Assembly: GCF_021390325.1 (NCBI RefSeq)
Contig: NZ_JAJUWU010000008.1
Location: forward strand, 1 to 64,000
Origin: Jiella avicenniae
GTDB taxonomy: Bacteria > Pseudomonadota > Alphaproteobacteria > Rhizobiales > Rhizobiaceae
Direction: 5' to 3'
Length of the DNA: 64,000 nt
Both the position numbers and the translations under genes were made by a program. Positions 25,699-34,829 of the stretch are shown piece after piece. Under the pieces are notes generated by a model, which saw only the letters and a list, made by a program, of their open reading frames with translations, was not told the origin of the DNA and did no database searches. Position 1 is the first letter of the stretch. Each line of letters starts with the position of its first letter.

Positions 25699-27249
25699 TC
25701 ACCCCCCGTCCGACCAGCGGGTGCGATAAAGATCCAGCCGCCGGTCGCGGAAGTTGCGGACGGAGCCTTCGTAGCGGGCCCAGGACAGGGTCGAGAGGTT
25801 GAGGTCGGCGACGGCGACCATCTCGACGTTCTCCGAGGTCTCCGCCGCGATGCCGTCACGGGCGAAGGGAAAGTCGCATGGGGTGAAGATGGCGGACTGG
25901 GCGTATTCGATGTCGAGATTGTCGACGTTGGCGAGATTTCCCGTCATGCCGCTCGTCACGACGTAGCACTGGTTCTCGATCGCCCGCGCCTGGCAGCAGT
26001 AGCGAACCCGCAGATAGCCGTGCCGGGTGTCGGTGTTGAACGGCACGAAGAGGATACGCGCGCCCTGGTCGCAGAGGCGGCGGGCGATCTCGGGGAATTC
26101 GGAATCGTAGCAAATCATGATGCCGACCGGGCCGCAGTCGGTCTCGATCACGTCGATCGGGTCGCCGCCCTGGATGTGCCAGTACTGGCGCTCGTTCGGC
26201 GTCGGGTGGATCTTCTCGCGGGCATGCACCGAGCCGTCACGTAGGAAGGCATAGCCGACGTTCTGGATCTCGCCGTCGTCGGTGCGCGTCGCATGACTGC
26301 CGCCGATGATGTTGATGTTGCGGCGGATCGCCATCTCGGTCAGCCGCTCGACGAATTCCGAGGTGTGTTCCGTCAGCCGCGCGATCGCCGCCTCGGGCTT
26401 CAGCTCCTCCGGCTCGGCGGAGAGCAGCATCAGCGTGAAGAGTTCCGGGAAGACCACGAAGTCGGCGTCGTATTCGGCTGCCACCTCGACGAAATATTCG
26501 ACCGCGTCGTAGAACTCCCTGGTCGTCGCCATCTTCTTCGCTTCCATCTGAACCGTGACGATGCGCACGACGTCGGGATTGGAGCGATTGACCGGCTGCT
26601 TGGCCTGTTCGGGATCGTAATAGGGGTTCTGCCAGACCATCAGCACGCCGTGGCCGCCCGAAGCGGTGTCGAGCGGGTAGTAGTTCTTCAGGAGGAATTC
26701 CGGTTCGAAGCCGGCCTTGAGATGAAAGGACGCGACCGGATCGGTGAGTTCGTTCTTGCGCACCGCCTCGAGATAGGCCTCGGGCGTGCCGTATTTTCGG
26801 GCGTGGCGCTTGTAGCCGGGCAGGCGGCCGCCGAAGGCGATGCCCTTCAGGTCGAGGTCCATGCACAGCCGGCGGCGCGCGTCGTAAAGCCGCTTGCCGA
26901 TGCGAAGCCGCCGCCGCTCCGGATCGACGCAGACTTCGATGCCGTAGAGCCAGTCTCCCTTGCGGTCGTGCATCGCCGCATAGCCGCCGCCCGTGACCTC
27001 GGCCCAGGAGTGCTGCTTCATCACCTTGGCCTCGGGCAGGATCATCGTCGCGGCATAGCCGACGATCTCGTCTTCGTAGACGACAACGAACTGGCCTTCC
27101 GGAAAGGCCGAGAGCTGGCCCATGACCATGCCGCGCGTATAGGGCGCTTCGTCCTTGAAGACCTTGGCCGACAGGGCGATGATGGCGGAAACGTCCTTGG
27201 TCGTCGCAGTGCGGACTTCGATCTTCGGGGTCGAACGCTTCTCGGCCAT
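25699..27249 (-). CDS. GNAT acetyltransferase-carbon-nitrogen hydrolase fusion
   Basis: 516 residues. The first ~215 form a GNAT domain (IEVRTATTKDVSAI, then CVDPERRRLRIGKRLY for acetyl-CoA binding). Residues ~225-505 are a nitrilase-superfamily amidohydrolase with a complete Glu-Lys-Cys triad: FPELFT (Glu269), REKIHPTP (Lys346) and MICYDSEFPE (Cys380). The fusion is a known arrangement in Proteobacteria; its substrate is not known to me. The closest nitrilase classes act on amides or N-carbamoyl compounds. No signal peptide. Monocistronic, convergent with the AT-rich protease gene. Confidence 0.93.
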   Translation of the reverse strand: MAEKRSTPKIEVRTATTKDVSAIIALSAKVFKDEAPYTRGMVMGQLSAFPEGQFVVVYEDEIVGYAATMILPEAKVMKQHSWAEVTGGGYAAMHDRKGDWLYGIEVCVDPERRRLRIGKRLYDARRRLCMDLDLKGIAFGGRLPGYKRHARKYGTPEAYLEAVRKNELTDPVASFHLKAGFEPEFLLKNYYPLDTASGGHGVLMVWQNPYYDPEQAKQPVNRSNPDVVRIVTVQMEAKKMATTREFYDAVEYFVEVAAEYDADFVVFPELFTLMLLSAEPEELKPEAAIARLTEHTSEFVERLTEMAIRRNINIIGGSHATRTDDGEIQNVGYAFLRDGSVHAREKIHPTPNERQYWHIQGGDPIDVIETDCGPVGIMICYDSEFPEIARRLCDQGARILFVPFNTDTRHGYLRVRYCCQARAIENQCYVVTSGMTGNLANVDNLDIEYAQSAIFTPCDFPFARDGIAAETSENVEMVAVADLNLSTLSWARYEGSVRNFRDRRLDLYRTRWSDGG

Positions 27250-27541
27250 GGGCAGGGGAATTCCTCATTCTTCGAAAAACAAGCGGGACGGATAGCCATG
27301 CGGCTCCGTCCCGTGGCCTTGAGATAGGCGCGGCAGCGGCTCGCGCAAGCGCAAGGGCAGGGGCGCCCGATCCTACGGCTGCGCGAAGGTGACGAAATCA
27401 TGCGCAGCGATGAACAAACCGTCACGCAGGATTGCGCGTCGGGCGGGTTTCTTTCTGCCGCGTCCCCGGTAGCTTCTTCGGCGAGCCGCTGCCGGGGTTT
27501 CGGCCGCCGCACGGCCAAGTTCGCAACGGCAAGGAGCCTTC

Positions 27542-28171
27542 ATGCGGTCAATCGTCCCCGCCCTCGTTCTCGGCCTCTCGGCATCGGTCCTCTCGGCACC
27601 TGCGCTGGCGACGTCCGCCGCCGCGCAGACCATCGACATCGACGCCGGAACCTACGTCAACGATCCGCTGCACACCAACGTCTTGTGGAAGGTCTCCCAT
27701 TTCGGCCTCTCCACCTATATCGGCCGCTTCGCGGACATTTCGGTGACGCTCGAACTCGACCCCGACGACGTGACCCGGTCGAAGCTGACGGCAAACGTCG
27801 ATCCGGCCTCGGTCGACACGCATTATCCCGCCGACGACAAGAGCTTCGACGACGAGATCGAAAGCGAGATGTTCCTCGACGCGGCGAAGTTTCCCGAAGC
27901 CAAATTCGTCTCCAAGTCGGTCGAGGTGACCGGCGACAAGACCGGCCGGGTGACCGGCGACCTGACGCTGCACGGCCAGACCCACGAGGAGACGATGGAC
28001 GTCACCTACAACACGGTTGTGAAGCCGCATCCGGTCTCCAAGCTGCCGACCGTCGGTTTTTCGGCGACGATGACCTTCGACCGCACGAAATACGGCATCG
28101 AGACCTTTGCCGGTCCCGTCGGCAAGGACGTCACGCTCGAAATCGAGGCGGAGTTCGTGCCGAAGACGTGA
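27542..28171 (+). CDS. YceI family periplasmic protein
   Basis: 209 residues with a Sec signal peptide (cleavage near residue 29, ...ATSAAAQ). The mature part has the lipocalin-like YceI pattern: YVNDPLHTNVLWKVSHFGLS (start strand with His), IGRFADISVTLELDP, FLDAAKFPEAKFVSKSVE, GDLTLHGQTHEETMDVTY and FDRTKYGIETF. YceI proteins bind isoprenoid lipids such as polyisoprenoid quinones in the periplasm. The ribosome binding site (AAGGAG) is 6 bases before the ATG. Monocistronic and convergent with the diguanylate cyclase. Confidence 0.95.
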   Translation: MRSIVPALVLGLSASVLSAPALATSAAAQTIDIDAGTYVNDPLHTNVLWKVSHFGLSTYIGRFADISVTLELDPDDVTRSKLTANVDPASVDTHYPADDKSFDDEIESEMFLDAAKFPEAKFVSKSVEVTGDKTGRVTGDLTLHGQTHEETMDVTYNTVVKPHPVSKLPTVGFSATMTFDRTKYGIETFAGPVGKDVTLEIEAEFVPKT

Positions 28172-28285
28172 CGCCGGCTGGCGACGCTGCCGGCGCGATC
28201 GTCCGCCGACCGTTCCGCGCCGCCGCCGTCGCTCCGGGCCCGGCACCTGGGCTCTCGCAGGCTGCCGGCCCGAGCCGCCGGCCAG

Positions 28286-28307
28286 CGGGGGCGGTGCACC
28301 GCCCCCG
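28286..28307. terminator. Perfect palindrome between convergent genes
   Basis: A 22-base perfect inverted repeat (11-bp arms rich in G and C) centred at 28296/28297 between the stops of the YceI gene and the diguanylate cyclase gene. It has no T-run on either strand, so it may be a bidirectional transcription barrier rather than a classical terminator. Confidence 0.4.
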
Positions 28308-28337
28308 TCCGCTCGAAAAGCGCCATTCGCGAGGCGA

Positions 28338-29486
28338 TCAGGCGCCGACGGCCATCGTCCCCCGCCGCAGCCTGGAAACCCGAGGGGTGGAGGCAACGTC
28401 GAATGCCTGGACGCGGTTGCGGCCCCGACGTTTCGCTTCGTACAGCGCCTCGTCCGCCTGATCGAAGATGCGGGCGAAGCGAGTGTCCCCGCCTCTGGCC
28501 GTTGCGACGCCGGCGCTGATGGTGATCCGCTCGTACTGGAGTTCCATGAGGGCGCCGTGACGTTCCACCGCCGAGCGGATGCGCTCGGCGATCATGAGTG
28601 CCGCATGATCGTCCGTTCCGGGCAGCGCCAGCATGATCTCTTCGCCGCCAAAGCGGGCCGCAAGGTCGTCGGCTCGAAGATGGAGGCGGACGACCTCGGC
28701 CACCCAGACGAGGATCGTGTCCCCGGTGGCATGGCCGAGCGTATCGTTCACGCGCTTGAAATTGTCGATGTCGAACAGGATGACGGACAGCGGCCTCGCC
28801 GCCGTTCGGGCCTCGTCGAGCAGGGCAGCGACCCGGCGATCGAACTCCCGCCGGTTGGCCAGTCCGGTCAGCGGATCGGTGCCGGCCTCGACGACGAGGC
28901 GAGTGTTCCGATCGTGGGTCTGCCACGCCTGCAGCATGACCGGGCCGAGGATCATGACGCCGAGCGTATTGGCGAGGGTGAGAGGAATCACGACGTTCAG
29001 AAATATCGCGGCGGCCTCGTCGATCGGAACGACGAGGAAACAGAGAAGCGGAATGTTGGCGGACAGTCCCAGCGCCAACAGGGAGCGCGGGGAAGTCGGA
29101 CCGTCGTCCGGCCGCGCGAAACGCGCGAAGAGGAGGCCGATCAGCGTCACGGCGACGATGCTGGCAGCACCCGCATAGGCTCCGTCACCCCCGGCAAGCA
29201 GCCGCATCGTCACGGTCATCGCCGCCGCGATCACGGCGCCGGGGACACCGCCGAAGAAGGGGGCGAGCACCAGGATCACGGCCCTGACGTCGGTGAAGAG
29301 GCCCGGTGCGACCTGCAAGGTGTTGGCAAGCGCCAGGCACCCGCCGACACCGAAGAGGACGCCCGTCGCGACGCTTCGCAACGGCGGACGTTCCACGAAT
29401 CTGAGCACGTAGCCGTAGAGAAGTGCGATCAGCGCGAAGATGCCGAAGGAATTGCAGACACTGAGAAGGAATTCGCCGGCCGGCAT
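28338..29486 (-). CDS. Membrane-bound diguanylate cyclase (5TM sensor + GGDEF)
   Basis: 382 residues. Residues 1-190 form six or so membrane spans with the 5TMR-LYT pattern (LAPFFGGVPGAVIAAAMTVT, LLAGGDGAYAG, ASIVAVTLIGLLF). The GGDEF domain runs from DPLTGLANRREFD (204-216) through LFDIDNFKRVNDTLGH to ARFGGEEIML. The catalytic half-site is GGEEI (280-284), with Ile in place of the usual Phe. An inhibitory I-site, RADD (271-274), lies exactly five residues upstream. It should make cyclic di-GMP, with product inhibition. Sensor ligand unknown. Monocistronic. Confidence 0.92.
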   Translation of the reverse strand: MPAGEFLLSVCNSFGIFALIALLYGYVLRFVERPPLRSVATGVLFGVGGCLALANTLQVAPGLFTDVRAVILVLAPFFGGVPGAVIAAAMTVTMRLLAGGDGAYAGAASIVAVTLIGLLFARFARPDDGPTSPRSLLALGLSANIPLLCFLVVPIDEAAAIFLNVVIPLTLANTLGVMILGPVMLQAWQTHDRNTRLVVEAGTDPLTGLANRREFDRRVAALLDEARTAARPLSVILFDIDNFKRVNDTLGHATGDTILVWVAEVVRLHLRADDLAARFGGEEIMLALPGTDDHAALMIAERIRSAVERHGALMELQYERITISAGVATARGGDTRFARIFDQADEALYEAKRRGRNRVQAFDVASTPRVSRLRRGTMAVGA

Positions 29487-29852
29487 CGATCTCGAGTCCC
29501 CCTAGGTGGCTCCTCCGGAACATCGCCAGAAAGCGATGCTCACACCCCCTCGTTCAGAACAGCAGCCGTGTCGACCGAGCCATCGGTCCGACGAGAGCCG
29601 ATGTGTCCGAAAGTCGGATGTAAATCAAGTCCGATTTCCGGGGCCGGGAATCGGTTTTTCTTACTTGCAGATGCGATCTCGGTCGCAATCGATCTGAGAT
29701 TGCCGCAACATCACGAAAGATCGGCGCTGAAGAGCGGCTGGTCGAACTCTCCGACAATCATGGCCGAGGATTTGCCGGTTCGGCATCGCCGTCCGCTCCG
29801 CCCTTCGGCGAAATCGCGTTCGACCGCGGCTTCGCGACGGGAGTGCTTGGCC
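29487..29852. other. Gene-free stretch
   Basis: 366 bases between the start of the diguanylate cyclase gene and the stop of the LOG gene. No frame with a ribosome binding site or family character is seen. It is likely to contain the diguanylate cyclase promoter. A moderately AT-rich patch (around 29620-29720) is the only compositional feature. Confidence 0.45.
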
Positions 29853-30455
29853 CTACATCCGCGCGATGATTTCGCCGCGTCCCTCGTCCTTCGCCGTGCC
29901 ATGCCGCAGCAGGGCGGGGACGATCTCCCCGACGTCGTCGATGACGATCGGCTTCACCTTCTCCGCCGAATGGAGAAAGCCTTCCTCGCTCATGTGATCG
30001 AACAGCCGGGCGAGGGGGTCCCAGAAACCGTCGATGTTGGCGATGACGACGGGCTTCTCGTGCTGGCCGAGCTGGCCCCAGGTCATGATCTCGACCAGTT
30101 CCTCCAACGTCCCGATGCCGCCCGGCAGGGCGACGAAGGCGTCGGCGCGTTCGAACATCCTGTGTTTGCGCTCGTGCATGTCGGCGGTGACGATCAACTC
30201 GTCGAGGCGCTTCAGCTCGCGCTCCGTCGCCTCCATGTCGATCAGGAATCGCGGGATGATGCCGGTGACCTTGCCGCCGGCGGCGAGCACGGCGTCCGAG
30301 ACCGCGCCCATGACGCCTTTGGTCCCGCCGCCATAGACGAGTTCCAGCCCGGCCTCGCCGATGCTCGTTCCGAGGTGGCGCGCGGCGGCGCTGTAGGATG
30401 GAATGCGGCCGGGCGAGGAGCCGCAGTAAACGCAGACGGATCGAATCGTGCTCAT
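29853..30455 (-). CDS. LOG family protein (nucleoside 5'-monophosphate phosphoribohydrolase)
   Basis: 200 residues from the ATG at 30453-30455 (MSTIRSVCVYCGSSPG); the frame is open a further nine codons. It has the family hallmarks: CVYCGSSPG at the N-terminus, LVYGGGTKGVMG, ERKHRMFERADAFVALPGG and PGGIGTLEEL, with the catalytic Arg and Glu included. LOG proteins release free base from nucleoside monophosphates and can produce cytokinins in plant-associated bacteria, but most bacterial members have an unclear physiological role. Downstream of the histidine phosphatase gene on the same strand with 72 bases between. Confidence 0.93.
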   Translation of the reverse strand: MSTIRSVCVYCGSSPGRIPSYSAAARHLGTSIGEAGLELVYGGGTKGVMGAVSDAVLAAGGKVTGIIPRFLIDMEATERELKRLDELIVTADMHERKHRMFERADAFVALPGGIGTLEELVEIMTWGQLGQHEKPVVIANIDGFWDPLARLFDHMSEEGFLHSAEKVKPIVIDDVGEIVPALLRHGTAKDEGRGEIIARM

Positions 30456-30527
30456 GCAATGAAGGTCCGACGCTGAAGCCAAGAAATCAAGTTCGCCGAT
30501 CGGAGGAGACGGGGCGGGAAGCCCCGC

Positions 30528-31139
30528 TCACACCCATTCGAGCCGGCCGCGCGCGACGTGCAGCACCCGGTCTTGGGGGATGTCGGTCCGCACCGCCTCG
30601 TCTCCCGGCACCCCGGCATAGAGGGCGAGAAAGCTGCGCGTGATTCCGCCATGGGCGACGAGGATCGTCGGGGCGTCGAGCGACTCGAACACCGGCCGGA
30701 CCCGCTCGGCGAGCATGGCATAGGATTCGCCCTTCTCACCCGGAGGGAGGAACCCCCATTTGTCCGCCTTGCGGCGCCTGATGCCTTCCGGGTCGGACTG
30801 GCGGAGCTCGTCCATGCTCGATCCCTGCCAGTCGCCGAAGCCGACTTCGACGAGCCGGTCGTCGGTGGCGAAGTCTTCGGGGGGGAGGCCGATCTCCCCG
30901 CGGATCAGCCGCATGGTTTCCATGGCGCGGCCGAGAGGGCTCGCCAGATAGCGAAACGTCTCGGCGCGCTCGCCGAGAATGTTGCTCAGATAGCGGCCGT
31001 TGCGCCGGGCCTGGGCCTGGCCGAGCGCATTGATCGGAACCTCGACCTGGCCCTGCAGCCGTCCCTCGGCATTCCAGTCGGTCTGGCCGTGCCGGGCGAG
31101 GTAGAGTTCCGGCAGGCTGCGCAGCGATGCTGTGTCCAT
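30528..31139 (-). CDS. Histidine phosphatase family protein
   Basis: 203 residues. The catalytic RHGQTDWN (Arg16, His17) opens the domain, followed by the second Arg in YLASPLGRAMET, the acid in EVGFGDWQGSSMDEL and the second His in LVAHGGITR. The pattern is that of the phosphoglycerate mutase-like branch; substrates vary widely (phosphosugars, cobalamin precursors, nucleotides), so none is assigned. It is downstream of fabI, as in other Rhizobiales, with a hairpin in the gap. Confidence 0.92.
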   Translation of the reverse strand: MDTASLRSLPELYLARHGQTDWNAEGRLQGQVEVPINALGQAQARRNGRYLSNILGERAETFRYLASPLGRAMETMRLIRGEIGLPPEDFATDDRLVEVGFGDWQGSSMDELRQSDPEGIRRRKADKWGFLPPGEKGESYAMLAERVRPVFESLDAPTILVAHGGITRSFLALYAGVPGDEAVRTDIPQDRVLHVARGRLEWV

Positions 31140-31163
31140 GGTCGCGTCCGATCTCCGCGCCGG

Positions 31164-31198
31164 CCCTCGCCGCAGCGGGCGGTCCGCTGGGGCGAGGG
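31164..31198. repeat. GC-rich hairpin between fabI and the phosphatase gene
   Basis: An inverted repeat of two stacked stems: ccctcgcc (31164-31171) with ggcgaggg (31191-31198), and cagcgg with ccgctg, around a gcggt loop. There is no T-run. It resembles the short palindromic intergenic repeats of Rhizobiales, and could also act as an attenuator or 3'-end stabiliser of fabI mRNA. Confidence 0.5.
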
Positions 31199-31259
31199 CG
31201 GAAGTGGGTGAAGAAGGGCCTCTCGCAACGCCGGCCCGCGCGCTCGCGCCCGAGCTCCG

Positions 31260-32081
31260 TCAGCTGTCCTTGACGACCGAGATGTCGGGCGCGTCGACGG
31301 CCTTCATGCCGACGGTATGATAGCCGCAGTCGACGTGATGGACCTCGCCGGTGACCCCGCGCGACATGTCCGAGAGGAGATAGAGCGCCGACTGGCCGAC
31401 CTCGTCGATCGTCACGGAGCGCTTCAGGGGCGCGTTGTACTCGTTCCACTTCAGAATGTAGCGGAAGTCGCCGATGCCGGAGGCGGCGAGCGTCTTGATG
31501 GGGCCCGCCGAAATCGCGTTCACCCGGATCGCCTGCTTGCCCAGATCGACGGCAAGGTAGCGCACGGAAGCCTCCAACGCCGCCTTGGCGACGCCCATGA
31601 CGTTGTAGTGCGGCATCACCTTTTCGGCGCCGTAATAGGTCAGGGTCAGGATCGAGCCGCCGTCGGTCATCAGCTTCTCGGCCCGGGCGGTGATCGAGGT
31701 CAGCGAATAGACGGAGACGTCCATCGTCTTGCGGAAGTTTTCGCGGCTGGTTTCGACGTAGCGGCCGGTGAGTTCGTCCTTGTCGGAAAAGGCGATGGCA
31801 TGGACGACGAAGTCGAGGCCGCCCCACTGCGATTCGACTTCGGCGAAGACCGCGTCGACGGTGGTCTCGTCGGTGACGTCGCAGTGGCCGGCGAGGAAGG
31901 CGCCGAGTTCCTCGGCAAGCGGTGCGACGCGTTTCTTCAGGGCGTCGCCCTGGTAGGTGAGGGCGAGTTCCGCGCCCGCGTCGGCCAAGGCCTTGGCGAT
32001 GCCCCATGCGATCGAACGGTTGTTGGCAACCCCCATGACCAGGCCGCGCTTGCCGGCCATCAAACCGTTCGGTCGATCCAT
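31260..32081 (-). CDS. fabI: Enoyl-[acyl-carrier-protein] reductase (NADH)
   Basis: 273 residues of the SDR fold. It reduces trans-2-enoyl-ACP in fatty acid elongation. Seen are the nucleotide-binding segment GVANNRSIAWGIA, the helix FVVHAIAFSDKDEL and the FabI active site: YYGAEKVMPHYNVMGVAKA, where Tyr159 and Lys166 form the Tyr-x6-Lys catalytic pair and Tyr149/150 is the second Tyr. The ribosome binding site GGAGGA is 9 bases before the ATG. The next gene upstream on the strand (dnaJ-like) ends 123 bases away. Confidence 0.97.
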   Translation of the reverse strand: MDRPNGLMAGKRGLVMGVANNRSIAWGIAKALADAGAELALTYQGDALKKRVAPLAEELGAFLAGHCDVTDETTVDAVFAEVESQWGGLDFVVHAIAFSDKDELTGRYVETSRENFRKTMDVSVYSLTSITARAEKLMTDGGSILTLTYYGAEKVMPHYNVMGVAKAALEASVRYLAVDLGKQAIRVNAISAGPIKTLAASGIGDFRYILKWNEYNAPLKRSVTIDEVGQSALYLLSDMSRGVTGEVHHVDCGYHTVGMKAVDAPDISVVKDS

Positions 32082-32204
32082 GGCGCCCTATCCTCCAATG
32101 GATATTTGATAATTCGTCGTGCGGGCGGGGTATGGCACAGAGGGGATGGGGCTTCAAGCACGGGGGCGGGCACGGGCACGGGCGAAGAGCCTGCGCCAGA
32201 GCCG

Positions 32205-33167
32205 TCAGCTGCCGGTCGGCGCCTTGGCGCGCTGGCGCATCAGCGCGGCCAGTTCTTCGTCCCGGTCGGGCAGCACGATTTCCGCCCTCAGATAGAGGTC
32301 GCCGCGGCCGCCTTCCTTGGTGGTCAGCCCCTTGCCCTTGAAGCGAAAGGTCTTGCCCGAATTGGTCCAGGCCGGAACGTTGAGCGCCACCCGGCCGTCG
32401 AGCGTCTCGACCTCGAGCCGCCCGCCGAGGACGGCGGTCTCGAGCGGCACTTCCACCTCGCAGCGCAGGTCGCGACCGTCGATCCGGAACCGGCGGTGGG
32501 GGGTGATGCGGATGGTGATCAGCGCATCGCCCGGCTCGCCGCCGGCGGGGGCGGGCTGGCCCTGGCCGCGCAGCCGGATGGTCTGGCCGTCCTCGACGCC
32601 CATCGGCAGGCGGATCGCGAGCTTCCGGCCGGAGGCGAACGCCACCTCCACTTTTTCGTTCGAGACGACGTCCTGAAGGTCGATGGACAGATTGGCGGCG
32701 ATGTCGGAGCCCTTCGAGGCAGCCTTCTTGGCGCCGGAAAAGCCTCCGCTGGCGCCCGAGCGACGCGCCCCACCCGCGCCACCGCCGAAGGCGCCTTCGA
32801 AGAGGCTGGAAAAGATGCTGTCGGCATCGAAATCCTCGGCCTTCGTCGAGGACCGGTATTCGAAGCCGCCCGGCCGGGCGCGACCGCCGCCGAAGGGGCC
32901 GCTGCCCCCGAACGGATCTCCGCCGGCAAAGCCCTGGAACTTCGGCTTTCCCTCGGCGTCGATCTCGCCGCGATCGAACTGGGCGCGCTTGTCCTTGTCG
33001 CCGAGGATCTCATAGGCCTGATTGGCCTCGTTGAAGCGGCCGGCGGCGGCCGGATCGTTCGAATTGGCGTCGGGATGGTACTTCTTCGCCAGCTTGCGAA
33101 AGGCCGATTTGATCTCCTTGTCGCTCGCCGACTTCGCGACGCCGAGCACGGCGTAGGGATCGCGCAT
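32205..33167 (-). CDS. DnaJ C-terminal-domain co-chaperone (CbpA-like)
   Basis: 320 residues. The J domain occupies residues 1-70 with the essential HPD (KKYHPDANSND). A Gly/Phe-rich linker (about 75-135) follows, then the two beta-barrel substrate-binding subdomains (IDLQDVVSNEKVEVAF, RLRGQGQPAPAGGEPGDALI and FRFKGKGLTTKEGGRGDLYL). The Cys zinc finger of DnaJ is absent, which places it with CbpA/DjlA-type co-chaperones working with DnaK. A Ser/Ala-rich insert precedes the C-terminal domains. Between pdxH-side genes and fabI, the usual Rhizobiales order. Confidence 0.93.
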   Translation of the reverse strand: MRDPYAVLGVAKSASDKEIKSAFRKLAKKYHPDANSNDPAAAGRFNEANQAYEILGDKDKRAQFDRGEIDAEGKPKFQGFAGGDPFGGSGPFGGGRARPGGFEYRSSTKAEDFDADSIFSSLFEGAFGGGAGGARRSGASGGFSGAKKAASKGSDIAANLSIDLQDVVSNEKVEVAFASGRKLAIRLPMGVEDGQTIRLRGQGQPAPAGGEPGDALITIRITPHRRFRIDGRDLRCEVEVPLETAVLGGRLEVETLDGRVALNVPAWTNSGKTFRFKGKGLTTKEGGRGDLYLRAEIVLPDRDEELAALMRQRAKAPTGS

Positions 33168-33345
33168 AGGCTGTCAGTTCCTTCATGATCGCATGCGTGG
33201 GGGGACGGCGCGTCCGCGCACCGTCAGGATCTTAGCCTATATGATCGTCCCCGCGGCGAAATTGAAGGTCACCGGGTCGCCGGCAGCGCGGTTCGGCGGC
33301 TTTTTTGAACGATCCGGGTGGCAGCCGGCGATTCGATCGCAAGCC

Positions 33346-33762
33346 TCAGCGCTTGGCGAACTCGATCAGCGCCCATTCGCCGGCACCGATCGTGCAGGCG
33401 CGCCCCTGGTAGAGCGCGATTCCATCGAAACGCTGGCGCGAGGTCTCGAAGGAACGGCAGATGCTGTCGCCGTCGCGCTGCTGGTTCAGGGCGGTGATGA
33501 CGCCGCTCGAACCGGTTTCGGGGTTGGACCAGGAGAAGCGGCCCTTGCCCTTGTCGATGTCCGCGGCCGAGACGGCGTTGCGAACGATGCGCAGATCCGA
33601 ATCGTCGCCGCTGTCGGCAATTTTCGTCGGCGCCTTGACGGAGCCGGTGATGGTGGGATCAAGCAGCGTATCGTCGACGCTCGGTCCGGCGACGACGCAG
33701 CCGCCCAGACCTGCCGTCAGGACCAGAAGGCATATCGTCTTGTAGGGCAGCATCGATCTCAT
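33346..33762 (-). CDS. Small outer-membrane lipoprotein, RT0821/Lpp0805-type
   Basis: 138 residues. A lipoprotein signal (ICLLVLTAGLGGC) places a lipidated Cys at about residue 22. The mature part includes TITGSVKAPT and ends with SWSNPETGSSGVITAL ... CRSFETSRQRFDGIALYQGRAC in two blocks, the pattern of the RT0821/Lpp0805 surface protein family, related to the rickettsial 17-kDa antigen. Function unknown. The start could also be the Met three codons later. Divergent from pdxH. Confidence 0.85.
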   Translation of the reverse strand: MRSMLPYKTICLLVLTAGLGGCVVAGPSVDDTLLDPTITGSVKAPTKIADSGDDSDLRIVRNAVSAADIDKGKGRFSWSNPETGSSGVITALNQQRDGDSICRSFETSRQRFDGIALYQGRACTIGAGEWALIEFAKR

Positions 33763-33819
33763 ATTTCGTTCAACTCGGCGAACTGAAGCCTTGCCGTGGA
33801 TTCCGAGGCACTATCACAA

Positions 33820-34440
33820 ATGACAGACCAACCTTTAACACTCGATGAAACGGACGTCGGCGCGGACCCGTTCGCCTTCTTCGCCGGCTGGCTCGAAGAG
33901 GCCGGCGAAAGCGAGATCAACGACCCGAACGCGATGGCGCTCGCGACCGTCGACGAGAACGGCATGCCGGACGTGCGGATCGTCCTCCTGAAGGGCTTCG
34001 ACGAGCGCGGCTTTGCCTTCTACACCAATTTCGAGAGCGCCAAGGGGCGGCAGATCCTGAAGGCCGGCAAGGCGGCGCTGTGCTTCCACTGGAAGAGCCG
34101 TCGCCGGCAGGTGCGCCTGCGCGGGACGGTCGAGGTCGTCGGCGAAGCCGAGGCCGACGCCTATTACGCTTCCCGTCCCCGCGGCAGCCGGGTCGGCGCC
34201 TGGGCCTCGCAACAGTCGCGTCCGCTCGAGAGCCGGGCGAGGCTGGTCGCCGAGGTCGAGCGCTACCAGGAACGGTTCGGCGAGGGCGAGATCGCGCGGC
34301 CGCCGCACTGGTCGGGCTTCCGGCTGATGCCGCTGTCGATCGAGTTCTGGCAGGACGGCGCCTTCCGGCTGCACGACCGGATCGTCTTCACCCGGACCGC
34401 GCTCGAAGCCGCCTGGACGATCGCGCGGCTCTATCCCTGA
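33820..34440 (+). CDS. pdxH: Pyridoxine/pyridoxamine 5'-phosphate oxidase
   Basis: 206 residues from ATG 33820; a GTG at 33796 is in frame but family members start close to MTD. FMN-dependent oxidase producing pyridoxal 5'-phosphate. Marks: [20 protein letters not shown] (FMN-binding strand), [51 protein letters not shown] (substrate Arg) and the C-terminal WTIARLYP. The length is typical of the family. Divergent from the lipoprotein gene with a 57-base gap. Confidence 0.95.
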   Translation: MTDQPLTLDETDVGADPFAFFAGWLEEAGESEINDPNAMALATVDENGMPDVRIVLLKGFDERGFAFYTNFESAKGRQILKAGKAALCFHWKSRRRQVRLRGTVEVVGEAEADAYYASRPRGSRVGAWASQQSRPLESRARLVAEVERYQERFGEGEIARPPHWSGFRLMPLSIEFWQDGAFRLHDRIVFTRTALEAAWTIARLYP

Positions 34441-34539
34441 CTCGCATCTTCTCGCATCGCCGCCGATGCGCATGACCCTGCGTTGCCAGGGCCGCGCGCA
34501 TTCGGTATGTGCGAGAGCGTCACAGGAGTGGAGGGCTGG

Positions 34540-34764
34540 ATGGCCGGGGAAGTCAAAATCGATTTGTCGCATGCTGCCGAGATGGACTATCCGGAGCACG
34601 AGAAGACCTACGGTCTGTTCATCGCCCTGTTCAAATGGGGCTCGCTGGGCATCGTCGCCCTGCTGCTCGGCATGATGGTCGGCCTGATCATGGGCAGCGG
34701 CGTCATCGCTTCCGTCCTCACCTTCGTCGTCGTTCTCGTCGTCGGCTATCTCGCCTTGCGCTGA
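34540..34764 (+). CDS. aa3-type cytochrome c oxidase subunit IV family protein
   Basis: 74 residues from ATG 34540, preceded by GGAGTGGAGGG. A soluble N-terminus with DYPEHEKTYGLFIALFKWGS, the core of the bacterial CoxIV family, leads into two hydrophobic segments (VALLLGMMVGLIMG and a C-terminal helix). In alphaproteobacteria this small gene regularly precedes pntA, as here, 65 bases upstream, although the protein is counted with the aa3 oxidase. The role is not settled. Confidence 0.85.
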   Translation: MAGEVKIDLSHAAEMDYPEHEKTYGLFIALFKWGSLGIVALLLGMMVGLIMGSGVIASVLTFVVVLVVGYLALR

Positions 34765-34829
34765 CGCGGACGCGAAAGCCCGCTGAAAGACGGGCCGAGC
34801 GAGACGTGGGGCGAGGGAGGAGCCGACAC

